This document shows, piece after piece, positions 23,701 to 36,929 of a stretch of DNA of 64,000 nucleotides (positions within the stretch are counted from its first letter, which is position 1; each line of letters opens with the position of its first letter). The notes beneath the pieces were generated by a model, which saw only the letters and a program-made list of their open reading frames with translations, was not told the origin of the DNA and searched no databases. A program made the position numbers and the translations under genes. This stretch comes from Eremophila alpestris peregrina (lineage: Eukaryota; Chordata; Aves; Passeriformes; Alaudidae), in NCBI GenBank assembly GCA_009792885.1, contig WMCF01000015.1, forward strand, positions 8,656,791 to 8,720,790, given 5' to 3'.

Positions 23701-26700
23701 ATGCAGATTCTTTATGCACCTTTCCATAGCTTGACCTTCCTGGATTTTCATCTGCAGTAACCTTTTAGAAATGGCAGACATTTACATCATGAAAAGTTCT
23801 GTTTTCTACTGGAAAAAGCCCCTCATTTTTATGGGAAATTCAATTAAGTCTACCAATTCTGCTGCAAAAATTATGCTTTGTTTCTGCTAGTTCAGGTAGT
23901 TGGTTTCCCACTTCTATTCTTGTTTTACCTATAGAGAAGCCTGTCACAAATACAGAGGCAGGTAGGGTGTGTATGCCATAGGAACAGGTGACATGAAAGG
24001 ACACCACTGGATTTGAGAAGCTGTGATAGCTTTTATTTCATCCTGAGCTGAAAGTAAATTTTAAAAGTATTGTGTAAAGGGATTATCTGTGTTGGTCTCT
24101 GTAGTCCCATAAAAAGTAACAGTGCTTTGTTTAATAAAAACTTTTCTTCTTCTCCTTTTGCTCTGTGTTGGGGAAAAAACCTCAACAAATGAACAAATAA
24201 ATGAAGTCAAATGTCATCAGACAAATAATAATTGATTACATTACTGAGGCAGGCAAAAATAGGGAAATTGTTAAATACCATCAAAGCCTAACCAAGACAA
24301 ATATTTTGGTTCAATCTTGACAAATATTTTGGTTCAATCTTAAATGTGAAAGTCAGATGCACTGCTGGATTTTAATAAGTGGATTTTCAATTTAGGCAGT
24401 TGTTTCTTTTCACAATATCCAGCCACCTAGTGACTGATTCGTGCCAGGTGGCATTTCTCCAAATATGTGTTATTTCCATGTCTCTGTTCACAGCTTTCTG
24501 GAGACACATAAAAATACACCAGAATATCATTCTACCCGTGGATGAATGAAAATGGATATGACACATTTAATAGCAGACTAAAAAATCACTACAAAGCAGA
24601 AGTTTATTAATGAGTTTAGGGTAAATGAAAATATTTTTAGAAAGCTAGAGAAAAGCTTAGAGAACATGCTAAATGTGTTTGAAAACTGAAAACATGCACG
24701 CCAGAAGAATGGATCTATACCAAATATAATAAATCACTGTACTATAGAAGCTTAAAATAATCACTGTTATATCCTGATTATCAGTGTTTATAGCAGCTTA
24801 TGATAACCTTTAAATAGCTATTTCATTAGTCAGGTGCTTGGAGTAAAAAAAGAAACTAGATGACTGTCAGATTGACAGAGCCCTCTGGTTTATTTGGAAT
24901 CACAGAACCCAGAAGTATGCTGTAGTATGCATTTAGTCCCTACCAGTTCGGTGCTTCAAAGGTAGGTCTCCCTGACAGAACTGCAGAACAGCAAAGAAAT
25001 CAAGGTTTCCCATTTCCTTCTCTGTGCTGAAGACTCCCATTCAGGAGCTTGATGTAGGGCATATCTGGCCAGTGTGAAACTTCATCAAAGGGTCTTTGTT
25101 CTCAGAAAGAAAGTCTTAGAAGAAAAAAGCTTGGAGGTGGTCTCCTTACCAACTGGGAAGGAATATTTTTTCACTCCCTTCTTTTCGTGGGTCTAAAATA
25201 GGAACCACATGTTGGTGATATGAATACGTTTCTGGAAGGGAAGATGAAAGATATTAACTGCTGTGTAGACAAGATATCCCTGAAGAGCATATGAATAAAA
25301 GGAATTATAAAAAAATTGGGGGTTTTTATGAGTTTGGCCAAGAATAAAAGGGTGAGAAAAATTATTAACAATAAAAGGGATTTTTATTGCCAGTAGTTTT
25401 GCATCTCTTTTTTTAATACTTTATATTTCTTCTTTCCAAACTGTGAAATCTATGTCTTCTCACAGAAGATTTTAAAACAGCAAAAGAACAAACCAAGACA
25501 ACAAAAGAGCAATGCATTGTTTATTTAACCTGTAGTTGGTATCTTGGACTTTTGCATATATTAGAAGAATAGGACTAGATTGTAGCAGAGCATTACTGTG
25601 TTCAAGACAGAAATGCATTATTTAAGAACACCTTACTCTTCATTCTTATAGCATTTTAGACTCCCTCTCCACTGTCCAGAGAAGAAAAATGAAATTAGCA
25701 TTTGTAAGCATTTCCCAGTTACTAAAATATGGTTATCTGATAGTTTTAAGAAAAGTTAGGGGATTCTCAGATCCTGCTGTTTAAAAGCTGTGGATTGACC
25801 ATTAGTGGATTTTGAAAAATATGTTTTCCTCTTCATTTCTCTGTCTCCAAGGTTTTTTAGCAATATTGATCTTCAAGTCAATGCATCATTATGTTGTTCT
25901 GTGAAACCACTCACATCCTATTGCTATGTACTTGCAGCCACTGGGGAAAAAAAAAAGTGTATTTTCAAAGAAATAATACTTGGATTACAAGCAAAATCAA
26001 GAAAAGGAAAAGCAACAAAAGGAATTTCACTTGAATCTACAAAATAATATTTGACCTTATCTGGTGCTTAATTGGTTGGTTCTTCAAGTGTTTAGAGTGG
26101 TGGATCACTTACCCTGGTTAGTGGAGCTGTTTTACAGCAACTATGCACCTTTGTATTGATCAGGGCGTTGTGCTTGGTCATGATTACACTGTAATGGGTC
26201 GTTCAATGGACAGAATTTACTTGAACACTGTCAGCTCCTCATAAGCCACCACTTGTTCACAGAACAGCTCGATTGTTCTGTTCTGTTCCAGGACTAAAAG
26301 GCGCTGAAGCAATAACATTAGGAGACAATTTATAAAGCAGTGTTATCAAACTGCAAAGATTAAAGTTGAAGTAGAAAGGATTTGTGAGCTGTGAAGAACT
26401 GTCAATACTATTGACTAGTTTTGATTTTAACATTAAATTTATTCAATTATTGCTATATGGAATTATATATGTGTAGAAACACATGCTTATCCGTACACAT
26501 GTGCCCACAACAGGTTGGATGTGTCCTGTAAGTAGGATTATGATTAAGCAATTATATAAACACATCTTTGTGCTTTAGGTAGTCTTCAATAAAGACAGAT
26601 TTTTTTATTTTCCTTTCTTATTCTAATTCTTACACTAGTTTTAATTTTATCCTTGTTAAAATTTAACTTCAGGTAAATGTGGATGATGGCCAGCTACTGA

Positions 26701-28495
26701 GAGCAGACATTCATCAATTAAAGATACTCTGTTCAAAAGGACTAAGAAATTTATTACCTGTAGTTCTGTTCATTTTCTTTACTGCATTAAATTTAAGCAT
26801 ATTTCTTCCATTTCTATGAAATGTAGTAATTTTAATTAAAATCTCTTTAGACTTCTTTTAGGTCAGAGTTACATTTAGTCATGGGTTTTTAATTATTGTC
26901 ATTAACAGGAATTCCTCTACTTACTAGACCTCGAGTTTCATGTAGATTTCAGTAACGTGGCAGCCAAGCATAGAAATCCTAAAAAGAACTCATTATCCAA
27001 ATTGTGTGTCCCTGTGTAATTATGCAAGTCATTCAGCAAAACACTTCTGTTATCATTAAACAGCCAGTTGGCTCCTGTATGTTGATATGCAACCACAATG
27101 ACTTCAGCTGAGGAGATAGTTAGTGTTACAGTGTATAAAATAAACACAGAACTGTTGACATGACATATTTAGGACAAAAGAAGCATACATACAGTAGTTA
27201 GAGAAAAAAAAAAACAAAACAGCATGCTGAATATTTTTGGTTTGGAGAGACTGTACAATTTGTTCATATAAATCCTTTGCTGAGTTTCTTTTTCAGTTAT
27301 GAATTCAGAGCATACCCTACAGCACTTTCTCATGCAGCAGCAACTAATTGAGGGAATTCTCTCTATTATTTATGGACTTTACATTAGCTTAAAATTCCTC
27401 ATATTTCACAAACAGTTTCTTTAGGATAGAGGAGCATAACTTTGATCTAGATTCTCCAGTTAGATTCCATTAAATTCAAGTAACCTTATTGCTTCTCAGC
27501 CTGTGTCCCAACACTGGTTTTATCTGAAGAAAATGCTCTTCTTGAGCTGAAAGAGCATGATGCATCTTTTAATAGAATTATTTTTCACTGGAAACATGTC
27601 AGGACAGCAATTGCAGCAAAGAATTTATATAATGCAGCATGGAATGCAAAGCATCTGAGACAAGGGCAGAGTAAAAAAAAATATTTACAACAAAATCTGG
27701 TTATATGTGTATGTGCATGTAAAGGAAGTAAATAAGACATTATTTATATATATGAATTTTTCTCCCATCAGAAAGGCAGTGTGTTTAACACTGAAATCTG
27801 TGTATTTGATCAGTAAAACCCCTTATTTTCTTAATGTAAATGATAAGAATAGCAATTTTTTTTTGTCCTACAAGTGCAATTTTCTTTACCAGACATACAT
27901 TTTTCGTTTGGAGGACATTTTTCATCTGGGTGACCTTTCAAACAATCATCTGTACGCAGACAAGTGTAATGAATCTTCTTCTGTTTTTTCTTTTCGGTTC
28001 CACTAGGTATCTGTGACAGGGTAGTTCATTATGGTTTTTTCTTCTGGAAGTTGCCTCAAACTTTTTTCGAGTGAAAGACATTTTTTTCCCTCTTTTTAGA
28101 GAAAGATAAAGACAAAATCAAGTGTTTCTGAAAAAGTCTTGACAGAACTGTGAAATGCAAGCAGTAATTCCAAGGACTGGATAAAATGTGACACAGACTA
28201 GGATATTATTTGTGGCCATAACAATTAATGTAGGAAATATATTTACATGTGTTTTGAAAAATGGACTAGAATCTCTGGAGGGGAAACAAAAAAGTCACAG
28301 TAGTTCTTCCTCTTACTCCAAGTTTATTTTTATAAATGGAAGGTGCATATTGGTTTGCTTACATACGTAACTTCAGACAACCAAAACTCCATTTATATTT
28401 TTATTAGCAGAAAAGCACACAAATTACAAAATGTCTTTTATGTACGTTTATTGGTTTTGCTACAGAGCCTGCCTATACTGTAAATATGCCTGGAA
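20768..28495. other. Intronic AT-rich DNA; one tandem dimer
   Basis: No supported gene or clear transposable element in this 7.7-kb stretch. It contains a poly(A) run near 20851-20866, a short (AAAT)n near 21355-21372, a C/T-rich tract at about 22583-22620 and the exact 23-bp tandem dimer at 24296-24341. The segment 26100-26340 is non-repetitive with a more balanced base composition and is discussed under findings. Confidence 0.5.
24296..24341. repeat. Exact tandem duplication of a 23-bp unit
   Basis: Positions 24296-24318 are repeated without change at 24319-24341. The unit begins GACAAATATTTTGG and ends TTCAATCTT. With only two copies and no divergence, this is a recent local slippage or duplication event. 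It is not part of an array. Confidence 0.95.
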
Positions 28496-28499
28496 CTGT

Positions 28500-28665
28500 G
28501 TCAAGGCAATGAGGGCAGCTGGGGACCCCGTATCTCTGTGCAGTCTCAGGAGCAGTGTGGCTGGATGCTGCCTGCCTGCTGGGAACAACCCCTGCCTCAT
28601 GCTCTCCTCCCCACACTGTGGCTGGAGAGCTTGTTCCAGGAGACAGCCACTCTAGGCCCTATCTC
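28500..28665. other. GC-rich patch of unknown origin
   Basis: A stretch of about 165 bp is clearly richer in G and C than its surroundings (for example GGCTGGATGCTGCCTGCC). It lacks the CpGs of a CpG island. A 74-codon + strand ORF at 28431-28655 spans it, but the product is Cys-rich and matches no family I know. It may be a fragment of an unidentified transposable element or a conserved regulatory sequence. No terminal repeats or target duplication are visible. Confidence 0.35.
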
Positions 28666-28669
28666 ACTT

Positions 28670-31600
28670 AGGCACTGGTGGTTTTTTCATTTAATGATTG
28701 TGAGACACTGAAGTAATTGAGATGTTACCCTTAGTGATTTAGCCTTCTAGGTTCTTTGATTGGTTTGACTAAAATAAAAGTGAAAAAAAAAATACCAACT
28801 CTAAAATAATTACTGTTAGAAACATGTATATGTCTAGGTATGAAATTACACCTCTTTCCAATCACACCCATTTCTCTCATACAAAAAAAAAGGTCATCAA
28901 GTGATTCATAAAGGCTAATTACTTGAAGTTTCTCCATAACAAAGTGCATATGTCAATGATGTAGAAAGCAAGCTACTGCTAGAAACTATTCCTCCACTAA
29001 TCAACATGGTGAATAAAACAATAAGAAAGCAAAACTATATTTTTTATAACTAGAATGTAAATTCAAAGGTGAAATATAACAGAGGAAATTATATATGAAA
29101 AATCAGCAGGAAAATATCTTAAAACAGAATATATTCTGTGATCGTTTTTAAAATTTGGTCTGAAATATCCTCACTAGCAAACATTTAACTAGCTTTATTT
29201 ATTACTGGAGTTTACAGTCAAAAATGTCATGGCATTAAGCAGGAAGAATGTCGGTAAAATATGTTAATTGGAAATTAAATTCACGAAATTTGAAATAAAA
29301 TTAGCTCTTACCAATTCAAGTTCAATATCAGCTTTTGACTGGGAGTAGGCAGTAACTCGGATAAAAATCTCAGAATATTTTTTCTAAATCAGTTTTTCAC
29401 GGCAGCTTCAAGGGGGACAAGCAAAGAAGGGGCCAGATGCAGCTTTCTTCACACAGCAGAGAGTAGGAAAAATGCCATTCTCATTCTTTGTTCATTATTT
29501 AACCTCTGTGATTTCTTCCCTGCTTCTTAAAAAGATCTGTATCATCAGTTACTTTGAAAAGCACAAGTATTTCAAACCTTTTGATTATAGATTGCCAGGA
29601 GTGTAGCCTTCCTTTTGTCTACTTTAAAGATCTAAATTGGCCTTAGAGAATCTAAAGCACCTCACAGATCTTTTTGATTAACATTCATAATATTTGAAAG
29701 TGCTGAATTTTTTTTCTCTTCTTTGAATGCCAAAACCTCATCTGGATAAAAGAGGAGTTCTGTACACTTAGGGACAGTGGAAATTCTCCAAGGAAATCCT
29801 GTGATTCAATGGAAAATTTCATCCATACGAGAGGTGTATAAACCTGACCCTCATGACTGCACTGCCAGTAATTCAAATAAATTCATATATAAACTGGCAT
29901 TGGGTCATAGCACAAGGTACAGTGGTTATTGCTGTGCAGTGATGGATGGGCATATAATAATGTCAAAAACTGATACTGAATCATGAAGGGTCTTCTACCT
30001 TCAAAATAAGCAACCTTCACCTTGCCTTCAAAATCTTGCTGGGGAAGGGAACCGTTTCCCTTTCTTGGCCCAGATATATATTTCAAAAGCTTATTCCCTG
30101 ATACTTGTTATATTCACAAACTATTTCTGCTAGCTGCCGGCTTGATTTACAGCAGAAGGGGTTCACTCTACATGAGAAATCATTGTCTGGAATAAATAAT
30201 ACAGAAAGGGTATGCACAGCATAGAAGACAACCTCAGGTGAATGGCAGCCAAGAAGGTGTGATGGGAGTTATGTATGTTTTACTTATAACTGATTTACAC
30301 CCCTTTGTGATGTATAGGTGGCATGATGCACACTGTGAATCTTAAACATTTGTATTTCTGTTTCAGCTTTGGAGGGAGAAATACTGTGCTCTGTATTAAT
30401 TGGATAACTTTGGCTCAAGCTTTTAAGTGTGACAAATGGAGATGTGCCAAACTGCCTGAAAGTAATTCTGGTTGTCAGTGAACCACAGTGGCTGCCAGTT
30501 TGCAGACAATTTCTAGTCTTCTTGAGTCTGTCACATCTCTTTCACACTAGCTATTTACCATCTGAATAGAAAGCCAGCACTGTGAGACATAAATAAATGT
30601 ATTTGTCTTTAATATGACAGTGCTTCTTTGAGGGACTTGTGCTACACTGAGTTACACATCATGAACCAACCTGAACTTCTGCAATGACACAAATTGCAGG
30701 CAGGTCTTCTCCAGCAAGTAACAATTAAAGTGCTGTGGGAAGCCAAAGAATGTAATTAATAATGAGGCGACTTTGTGGTTACCATGTAATTTTCTTATGC
30801 TGGAATGTTTGTGTTAGGTTAGCTCATTCTCCCCAGGACACCTGAAAGGATATTTGTGACAGAACAAACAACCTACCCCTGCGGATGTGACAGCAGAAGG
30901 CTTTGTTGCTTTATGAGTCTGATCCAAAGATGCCTTATGTTCCTTAGTTTACAGGAAATCCAGGGTAAACCTTTTATTTACAGATAGGGAACACTTGCCA
31001 GAACAGAATAAAAAAGCAGTTGATTAATCAGCATGCAGCCTTCATCTTGTAGGGCCTAGCTGCCTGGACCTTTTTAACATTTGGAAGATTAGCCTTAGTG
31101 AGAGAAATGTTCTGTGGAAATGCCTTTGATAGCTCTGTGTTTTAGTCTGTCATGCTTTGGAAAGACGATTGCTCAGAGTTTGAAAAAGTCTGCATGCTAG
31201 AACAGAGGATGTTCATGGCTGGGGAAAAAAATTTCCTTGTTCTAGTTCTGTACTGCTGCCATTTGAAGCAAAATGAGAGGAAAGCATACTCTGCAACTTC
31301 AGTTGATAAAATCTGTTTTCTGGAACATTTTCAAGCCTAAACATATATCATCTACAGGAAATAAGGCAGACAAATTATTTTATTCCTAAATAAGCTTTGA
31401 ATACCTAGGCAACTGCTAAGAAAACAAAAATAAGGAACAGTGCCCTCCTAGTTTGACCCTTAAATTACACAGCTGTTCATTACCAGTATTATATATCTCA
31501 TTCTGCCCTTTGGAAGGAAGGCATGGTGCACAGAGCTGGAACAATTACTGAATTATAGTACAATAAGAAAGGCCTCCTAAAGTGTCACATGCATGTAGAG

Positions 31601-34600
31601 GAAGATAAGAAAGGCCAGCTTAAGTTCTTGGCATTTTAAAGAAGGCAATCAAGAAACCCTTTGAATTCTTTGGTGTTCTTTCCCTGCAGTTCATCTACAT
31701 TTTTATGCAAGTCTGACAAAGCATCCCATTCATGTGTCAGCACTCTCGTCTCTGGATGCATTAGTGTTTATTACAGACTGAATTTGCAGATGCTACCATT
31801 TGAAAACACTAATAAAGCCAGTTGTGTGGCCTTAATATTTATATAATTAATAATGATTTCATGCTTCTCTCCCCAGTGCTTCTGAAATAAAAACTGCTAC
31901 ATTAGCATGGTCAGGCATAACAGGGCTCAATAAAATCCTGTAAGCCTGAATTGTTTTGCCATAACAGGCTTTGAATTTTACTCTGAAATAAAATGTGTTG
32001 TGTTAATCAGCTTACTGTTAATGAATGATTTGGGTGACACATTTGGCACATTTTTGCACATTTAGCTGTGGGATTATTTTTTTAATATTGATCACACATC
32101 AAATGTATACTCTGAGGAGTGGGCTTGAGTGTCTTGAATCTTTTGTATTTGAAAATAACAATGTACATTTTTCATCTCCCAAAAGACTATCTGGGAATAT
32201 GGTCTGGAAATCAGCCAAATTAAACTTTTTTGTGTGTTTTTTGTTGCTGTTGTTTGCTTGTTTTTTGTTTTGGTTTTTGTTTGTTTGTTTGTTTTGGTTT
32301 TTGTTTGTTTGTTTGTTTGTTTTTGTGGGGTTTTTTAATTCCTTGCAGTTATATTTCCAGATAGTGTTTCTCTTCATGCATTTGGATGGTACTGAGAAAA
32401 CCCATAATCACACCCAAACTTTCAATGAAGCAAAAGTCATACAATATTTCAGGTTGATATATTACTTATCCAGAAATAGAGCCTGTTGCTAAAAAGAATA
32501 AAAATTAGTCTTTTAGTTTATTTAATGCAAAAGTGTTTTATGTGACTAAATGTTAAATGTTTCCTCATTTTGACTAAGGGTAAAAAAAAGGAAAATTAAT
32601 AATACAGCAGTCTCTCTATTCTATTTTTTTTCATTGGGAGTAGAAGAATTCAGGTATTCCTACATTTTGAAATGGAAAAAAAAATATGTTGGCAGATTGG
32701 GAGAGCATTTAAAGATATATGAGGTTTTTGTTCATCTATTTGCTTTTTTCTTATTCTATTGATTTGTCACAATGTTGAAAGTGATTGATTCAGTACATTA
32801 TCTGTCAATAAGGATCAAATTCTAAGCAAATATTCTTAAAAACCAGCAAAGGAATTATTAAGGAGAGTAAAAATTTTAGAGTCTGTTCTTCTGTTGTGTA
32901 AATATTATAAAACTTCAGAAAAAAGTATAAGCAAAGCACACCCTTTTTATTACAAAGACAAAAAAAAAAGGAATTACTTGTCTCTTAGATGATCCAGCTA
33001 ACAGAGTTTATATGTCTGGGGTTTGGGGCTGATGAGCAAATACAGAGAGAGCTCTGATAGGCTTACTGTGTGGCTGTGCCCAAGAAACAAGATCTCCTTT
33101 ATCAGAACTGAAAGACACTTTTATTGCTTTTGTCTCAGATGCTCTTTAACTACATTCACAGAGTAGCTTTACCAGAACTTCTAAGGATTGTGTGAGGGTT
33201 CTTGTGTCTTTTGTCTTATATTCTGTTTACTTTGCTCTGCTGTAAGCTCATCACTAAAAGCTTGTATCACTCCTAATTTCAATAATATCTCTACTGTGTA
33301 GATGAGGCAGAAATCACTTATCCCCTTGCTGCTTTCTCAGTGACCCAAGAACAGGATGCTTGAGAAGGAAAATAACAAAGTCATCAATGTTTTTTGCTGT
33401 CTCCTTACACAAGTACCTCAAGTACTAACGTACTTACACTACAAGGGAAGTTGTAACTGTCTTATGCAGTAACAGTTCAGAAGTCTTTCAGAGACAAAAA
33501 AAAAAACTTTTGGTCTTCAAGACATCTGTTTGTCTTTTACACTTGAGCTTCCAAAACTTAAGCAGACCTTAATCAGAAGCAATATGTCATGTGAAGCATA
33601 AAACCATATGGAAATCCACCACAGAAAGAGTAAATTCCCTCTTTGCACAAAGCAGTCTGTGGTAGAGAAGACTCTGAAGGGAGATTGTGTGTGCGGTTCT
33701 GGTCCACATGCTTACGATGCAAATTACTATGTATGTGGGCATCACTGTGCCTGCATAACTCCTCCTCTGATGGGTGTTGGGCTGTGAGTGGACTTCATGT
33801 TTATTATTTGCTCATATTATTTGTTAAAGGCCAATAGATGAGGTCAGAAGGGGAAGTTCAGGACAAAAAAAAGTGGGTTTTAAAATTGTTCTGTATAATA
33901 GAGAGTTTCCAAGACGAAGCACAATATGAAAGCTTATGGGGTTAATAGAGTAGAACAGAGGATCCTTAGCCCCATGTAAAGCTACAAATTATGTAGGCAT
34001 TATTTTAAAACTAGAAATTGTGTGTTATTAGGATCTTGACAAGTCAGATTTAAATTATCTTTACTGTTGTAAATGAAAGCCATTACTAAGACAGTCTCCT
34101 AGATTGCTCACTGAAAATTAAACTGTGAAAGCTTGCCATTGCATTGTTTTAGCAATATGTTTGCTTTCACAGAAGTTTTGGTTTTGAATATGAGAATTGC
34201 CCAACTGGAGTAAAGCAATATCTTTCAATTGGTAATGCTACTAGCTTATAAGATTAGGAGCTCTGGTTTTGATCTTTCAGGATATGGTTTGAATAATGTG
34301 GTTTGAGTTATTCAGTTACAATTTATAATGAAAAGTAAAACTGTGAAAATCCTTTGAGAGAAAGAAACATTTACAAATAAATTTTAAAATACAATTGGAG
34401 AGTTAAATATAATTTCTTGTTTCTTGTCCTGACATTAGTCTGGTTAGCAATAATGTTTGTTGCAAATTTATATTTACAAGTAAAACTGACCTCATTTCAT
34501 TGTTTTTCACATGGCTGATATTGAATAGTATTGGCTTATTCCTATGTCTCTCTTACGGGGACGGATACTGGGGGTGACACCCTCTGACTAGTGCTGCTGT

Positions 34601-35920
34601 AATAGCTGATACAGCTGGGGATTTGGTTTATGATGTCTGTGAGCAGTTCTGCCCTGAGAGGAAATAAAAAGAGAAGAGGATTTACATTTGTTTTGTGATT
34701 CTTTGTTCCTATGGAAATTGAAGACACCTTTTTTTCTATGAGATGGATTTCAACTTTTCATATCTCTTGAGAATGAATTTCAGGCACCAGGGAGAACAAA
34801 AGAGAGCATTTCTAAGTAGGAAGAGTGCTTTCAGCCCAGATACAAAAAAACATGACACCCCCCCACTGGTCTGGCTTGCTAGAGGGGTTACTACTCTGTC
34901 ATCTCTAGCACGGTTATTTCAGTACTTCTTTTGAGTGATATAAGAAGACTCAAATTTGGGCCTGTGAGCTGCAGATAGCTTTTCCTGAGATCAAACAGAG
35001 AAAAGAATGTCTATTTTGGCTTTAAACATCGGATTGCAAATATAGGGCTGTTGTTCTTATTATTGACAAGTGCTTCTTTGTACCTCTTTCTCTTCACTCT
35101 TCAAATTCTATCATCAGCCATTAGCTCCACACAATATAACAGAAGGTATTTTGTCTTTTTTTTTTTAATTTACAGCAACTTTGAATGTTTGTCTTCTCTA
35201 TTTGTCTTCTGCTGCTGCAATTAAAATATTCCTATCCTTGATTTTACATAAATAGGGCCTTTATATTTCTCTAAATCAATGTGGTTTAAAAAATCTTTCT
35301 CCTGGGGAATTCTGGGTGAATGCCAATTTATCTTTAAAATAAAATGACACTTTCCTGCTGGAAATTTGTAAGCTCTGGCTGAAATATAAGGATGATTTTG
35401 ACAACAATCCTAGGATAAAATAGGCTAATTTAGTTGAAGTCATCAACTGGTATTGGTGTAAACAAAATCAGCCTTTGCATATATGAGACACATATTTATC
35501 TTCACATACGTCCAACTGTCACTCTAGAAATATGTTGGAATGAATGCTTCAGGAAATATTTGAATGCAGTAGAACATTTTCCTGCAACCCATGTTAAAAT
35601 AAGACAGATATTTTTAAAGGATGTATCAAGTGTCAGTGGGCAATAAATAGAAAGGATTATTTTTTTGATGCAGCAATTGTTTATGTAAGTCATGAGACAA
35701 ATGGAACAGCTTGTGACAATAGAGAAAAACATATCCCATCAGAATTCTCTTATTCAGGAGGGAAGGATAGCACCTCCTTCAAAAGCATCACTCTTACTGC
35801 TATGATTAACAGGATGCTTTCAATGGTGCATTGCTTCAGGGAGGTATCAAATGGCTCTCTCTTTGTTCTTCTTGGCTTCCTCATTTAACAGTCCAGAAAA
35901 GGCCTAAGTACTTAAAGAGC
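28670..35920. other. Intronic DNA; possible conserved block and (GTTT)n tract
   Basis: No protein-coding gene is supported. The segment of about 30370-32040 lacks simple repeats over long stretches and has a balanced composition with homeodomain-type TAATTA and ATTAAT sites, resembling conserved non-coding DNA (see findings). A (GTTT)n-rich tract follows at 32226-32336. A long + strand ORF across that tract (32025-32492) is an artefact of the repeat. Confidence 0.45.
32226..32336. repeat. (GTTT)n / T-G-rich simple repeat
   Basis: Imperfect GTTT and TTTTG repeats on the + strand, with the purest part near 32277-32322. The product translated across it is only Phe/Leu/Cys/Val-rich low complexity. 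Confidence 0.93.
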
Positions 35921-35924
35921 ATCC

Positions 35925-36066
35925 ATTGCCATGGTATTAGACAACTAAGTAATCCACAACCCCCTGTGTTACCCTGTAAGGTATGGAAATTCTATTATCT
36001 TCATTTTATAGATGAGCATAGAGACACAGAGGAACTAAATGACCCTGCTAAGGTCACACTCATTGT
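35925..36066 (-). mobile_element. MIR SINE relic
   Basis: On the minus strand the segment reads in the order of the MIR 3' half: GTGTGACCTTAGCAGGGTC, then 'cctctgtgtctctatgctcatctataaaatgaagataatag', 'taccttacagggt' and 'ggattacttagttgtctaata'. These correspond to MIR's 'gtgtgaccttgggcaag', 'cctctctgtgcctcagtttcctcatctgtaaaatggggataatag', 'tacctcatagggt' and 'ggattaaatgagttaata'. MIR was active in early amniotes and survives at low copy number in birds. It overlaps a 119-codon ORF on the + strand that I treat as spurious. Confidence 0.78.
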
Positions 36067-36069
36067 CTT

Positions 36070-36925
36070 TGATTTAGGAGATATCTTGAAAGATCTGTCT
36101 TCTGTTGCTTCAGCTGTGGAAGCTAAGGATCCTATGTATACACCTGGTCTTGGCACTTTGGGTAATGTGGTAGGCAGCAGGGAGAAGTAGGCACTTTCAG
36201 GGCACAATTCATCTACAGCAAAGTAAAACCTAGAGGTGTTCAAATGAATCACATTGTGAAAGAGCTTGTTTAAAAAATTTAGCTGATTAGCTGAAAGCTA
36301 TTCTTCAATTAGAAATGTCAGTATTTCATCAGAACATTCCTTCTTCCAGTACCTTCCTCTACTAGATTAGATTTTTCAGAAGCATTCATACTGAAAAATC
36401 CCACCTTCTTGCTAAGAATTCTTATCCTTAATGTTTCAAATTTTATTTGTAAGGAATTATAAATCCTTCATCTATCATTTATTAGAAACAGCACATTGTG
36501 ACTATATGTTTCTCAATGCTTTATTGCTGCACAAGCTTCTACTGTACATCAGCTGCCTTCACTGCAGTCAAACATCAGGTAATTGAATAAAAGACTATAA
36601 ACTTCCACTAATTTGCAAAATAAAATCTGCTGGTTTTATTGTGGAATTTTTGCTAATATAGGATTATAAATGTTGGGGTAGAGTCCAGTAGTCTCTTATC
36701 ATAGACATTGTGGGGTCAGATTTATTCTCATGGTAACACTTTCTATGAATTTACAGTCATTTGATGTCTCCATTAACAAATCAATGGCTTTCACGTTTTC
36801 CTCTGTCTGGTTATTCTTCTAAATGAAAAAAAGCCAAAATCTCCTAGAGTCTTCTCTAACAAGAAAGACCCCTGCCTTTTTTATTTTTTTTCTTTCTTTA
36901 ATTCTTCTGATACCTTGGTCTTCAG
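36070..36925. other. Intronic AT-rich DNA, nothing recognised
   Basis: No gene or transposable element could be supported here. Confidence 0.5.
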
Positions 36926-36929
36926 TGAA

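Noticed and set aside
24296..24341. Possible CRISPR-like repeat
   Set aside because: Only two directly adjacent copies with no spacers, in a vertebrate genome.
24893..25080. Possible minus-strand CR1 (AATCACAGAACC..., TTTAGTCCCTACC)
   Set aside because: Only short scattered matches, without the ordered CR1 blocks.
28431..28655. Cys-rich 74-codon ORF in the GC-rich patch
   Set aside because: Open only because of the local GC rise. No signal peptide or known Cys spacing was recognised.
32025..32492. 155-codon + strand ORF
   Set aside because: Its centre is the (GTTT)n repeat, giving a Phe/Leu/Cys/Val run, and the flanks show no family motif.
35831..36252. Opposed ORFs of 119 and 83 codons
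   Set aside because: They run through the MIR relic and lack any protein family signature.
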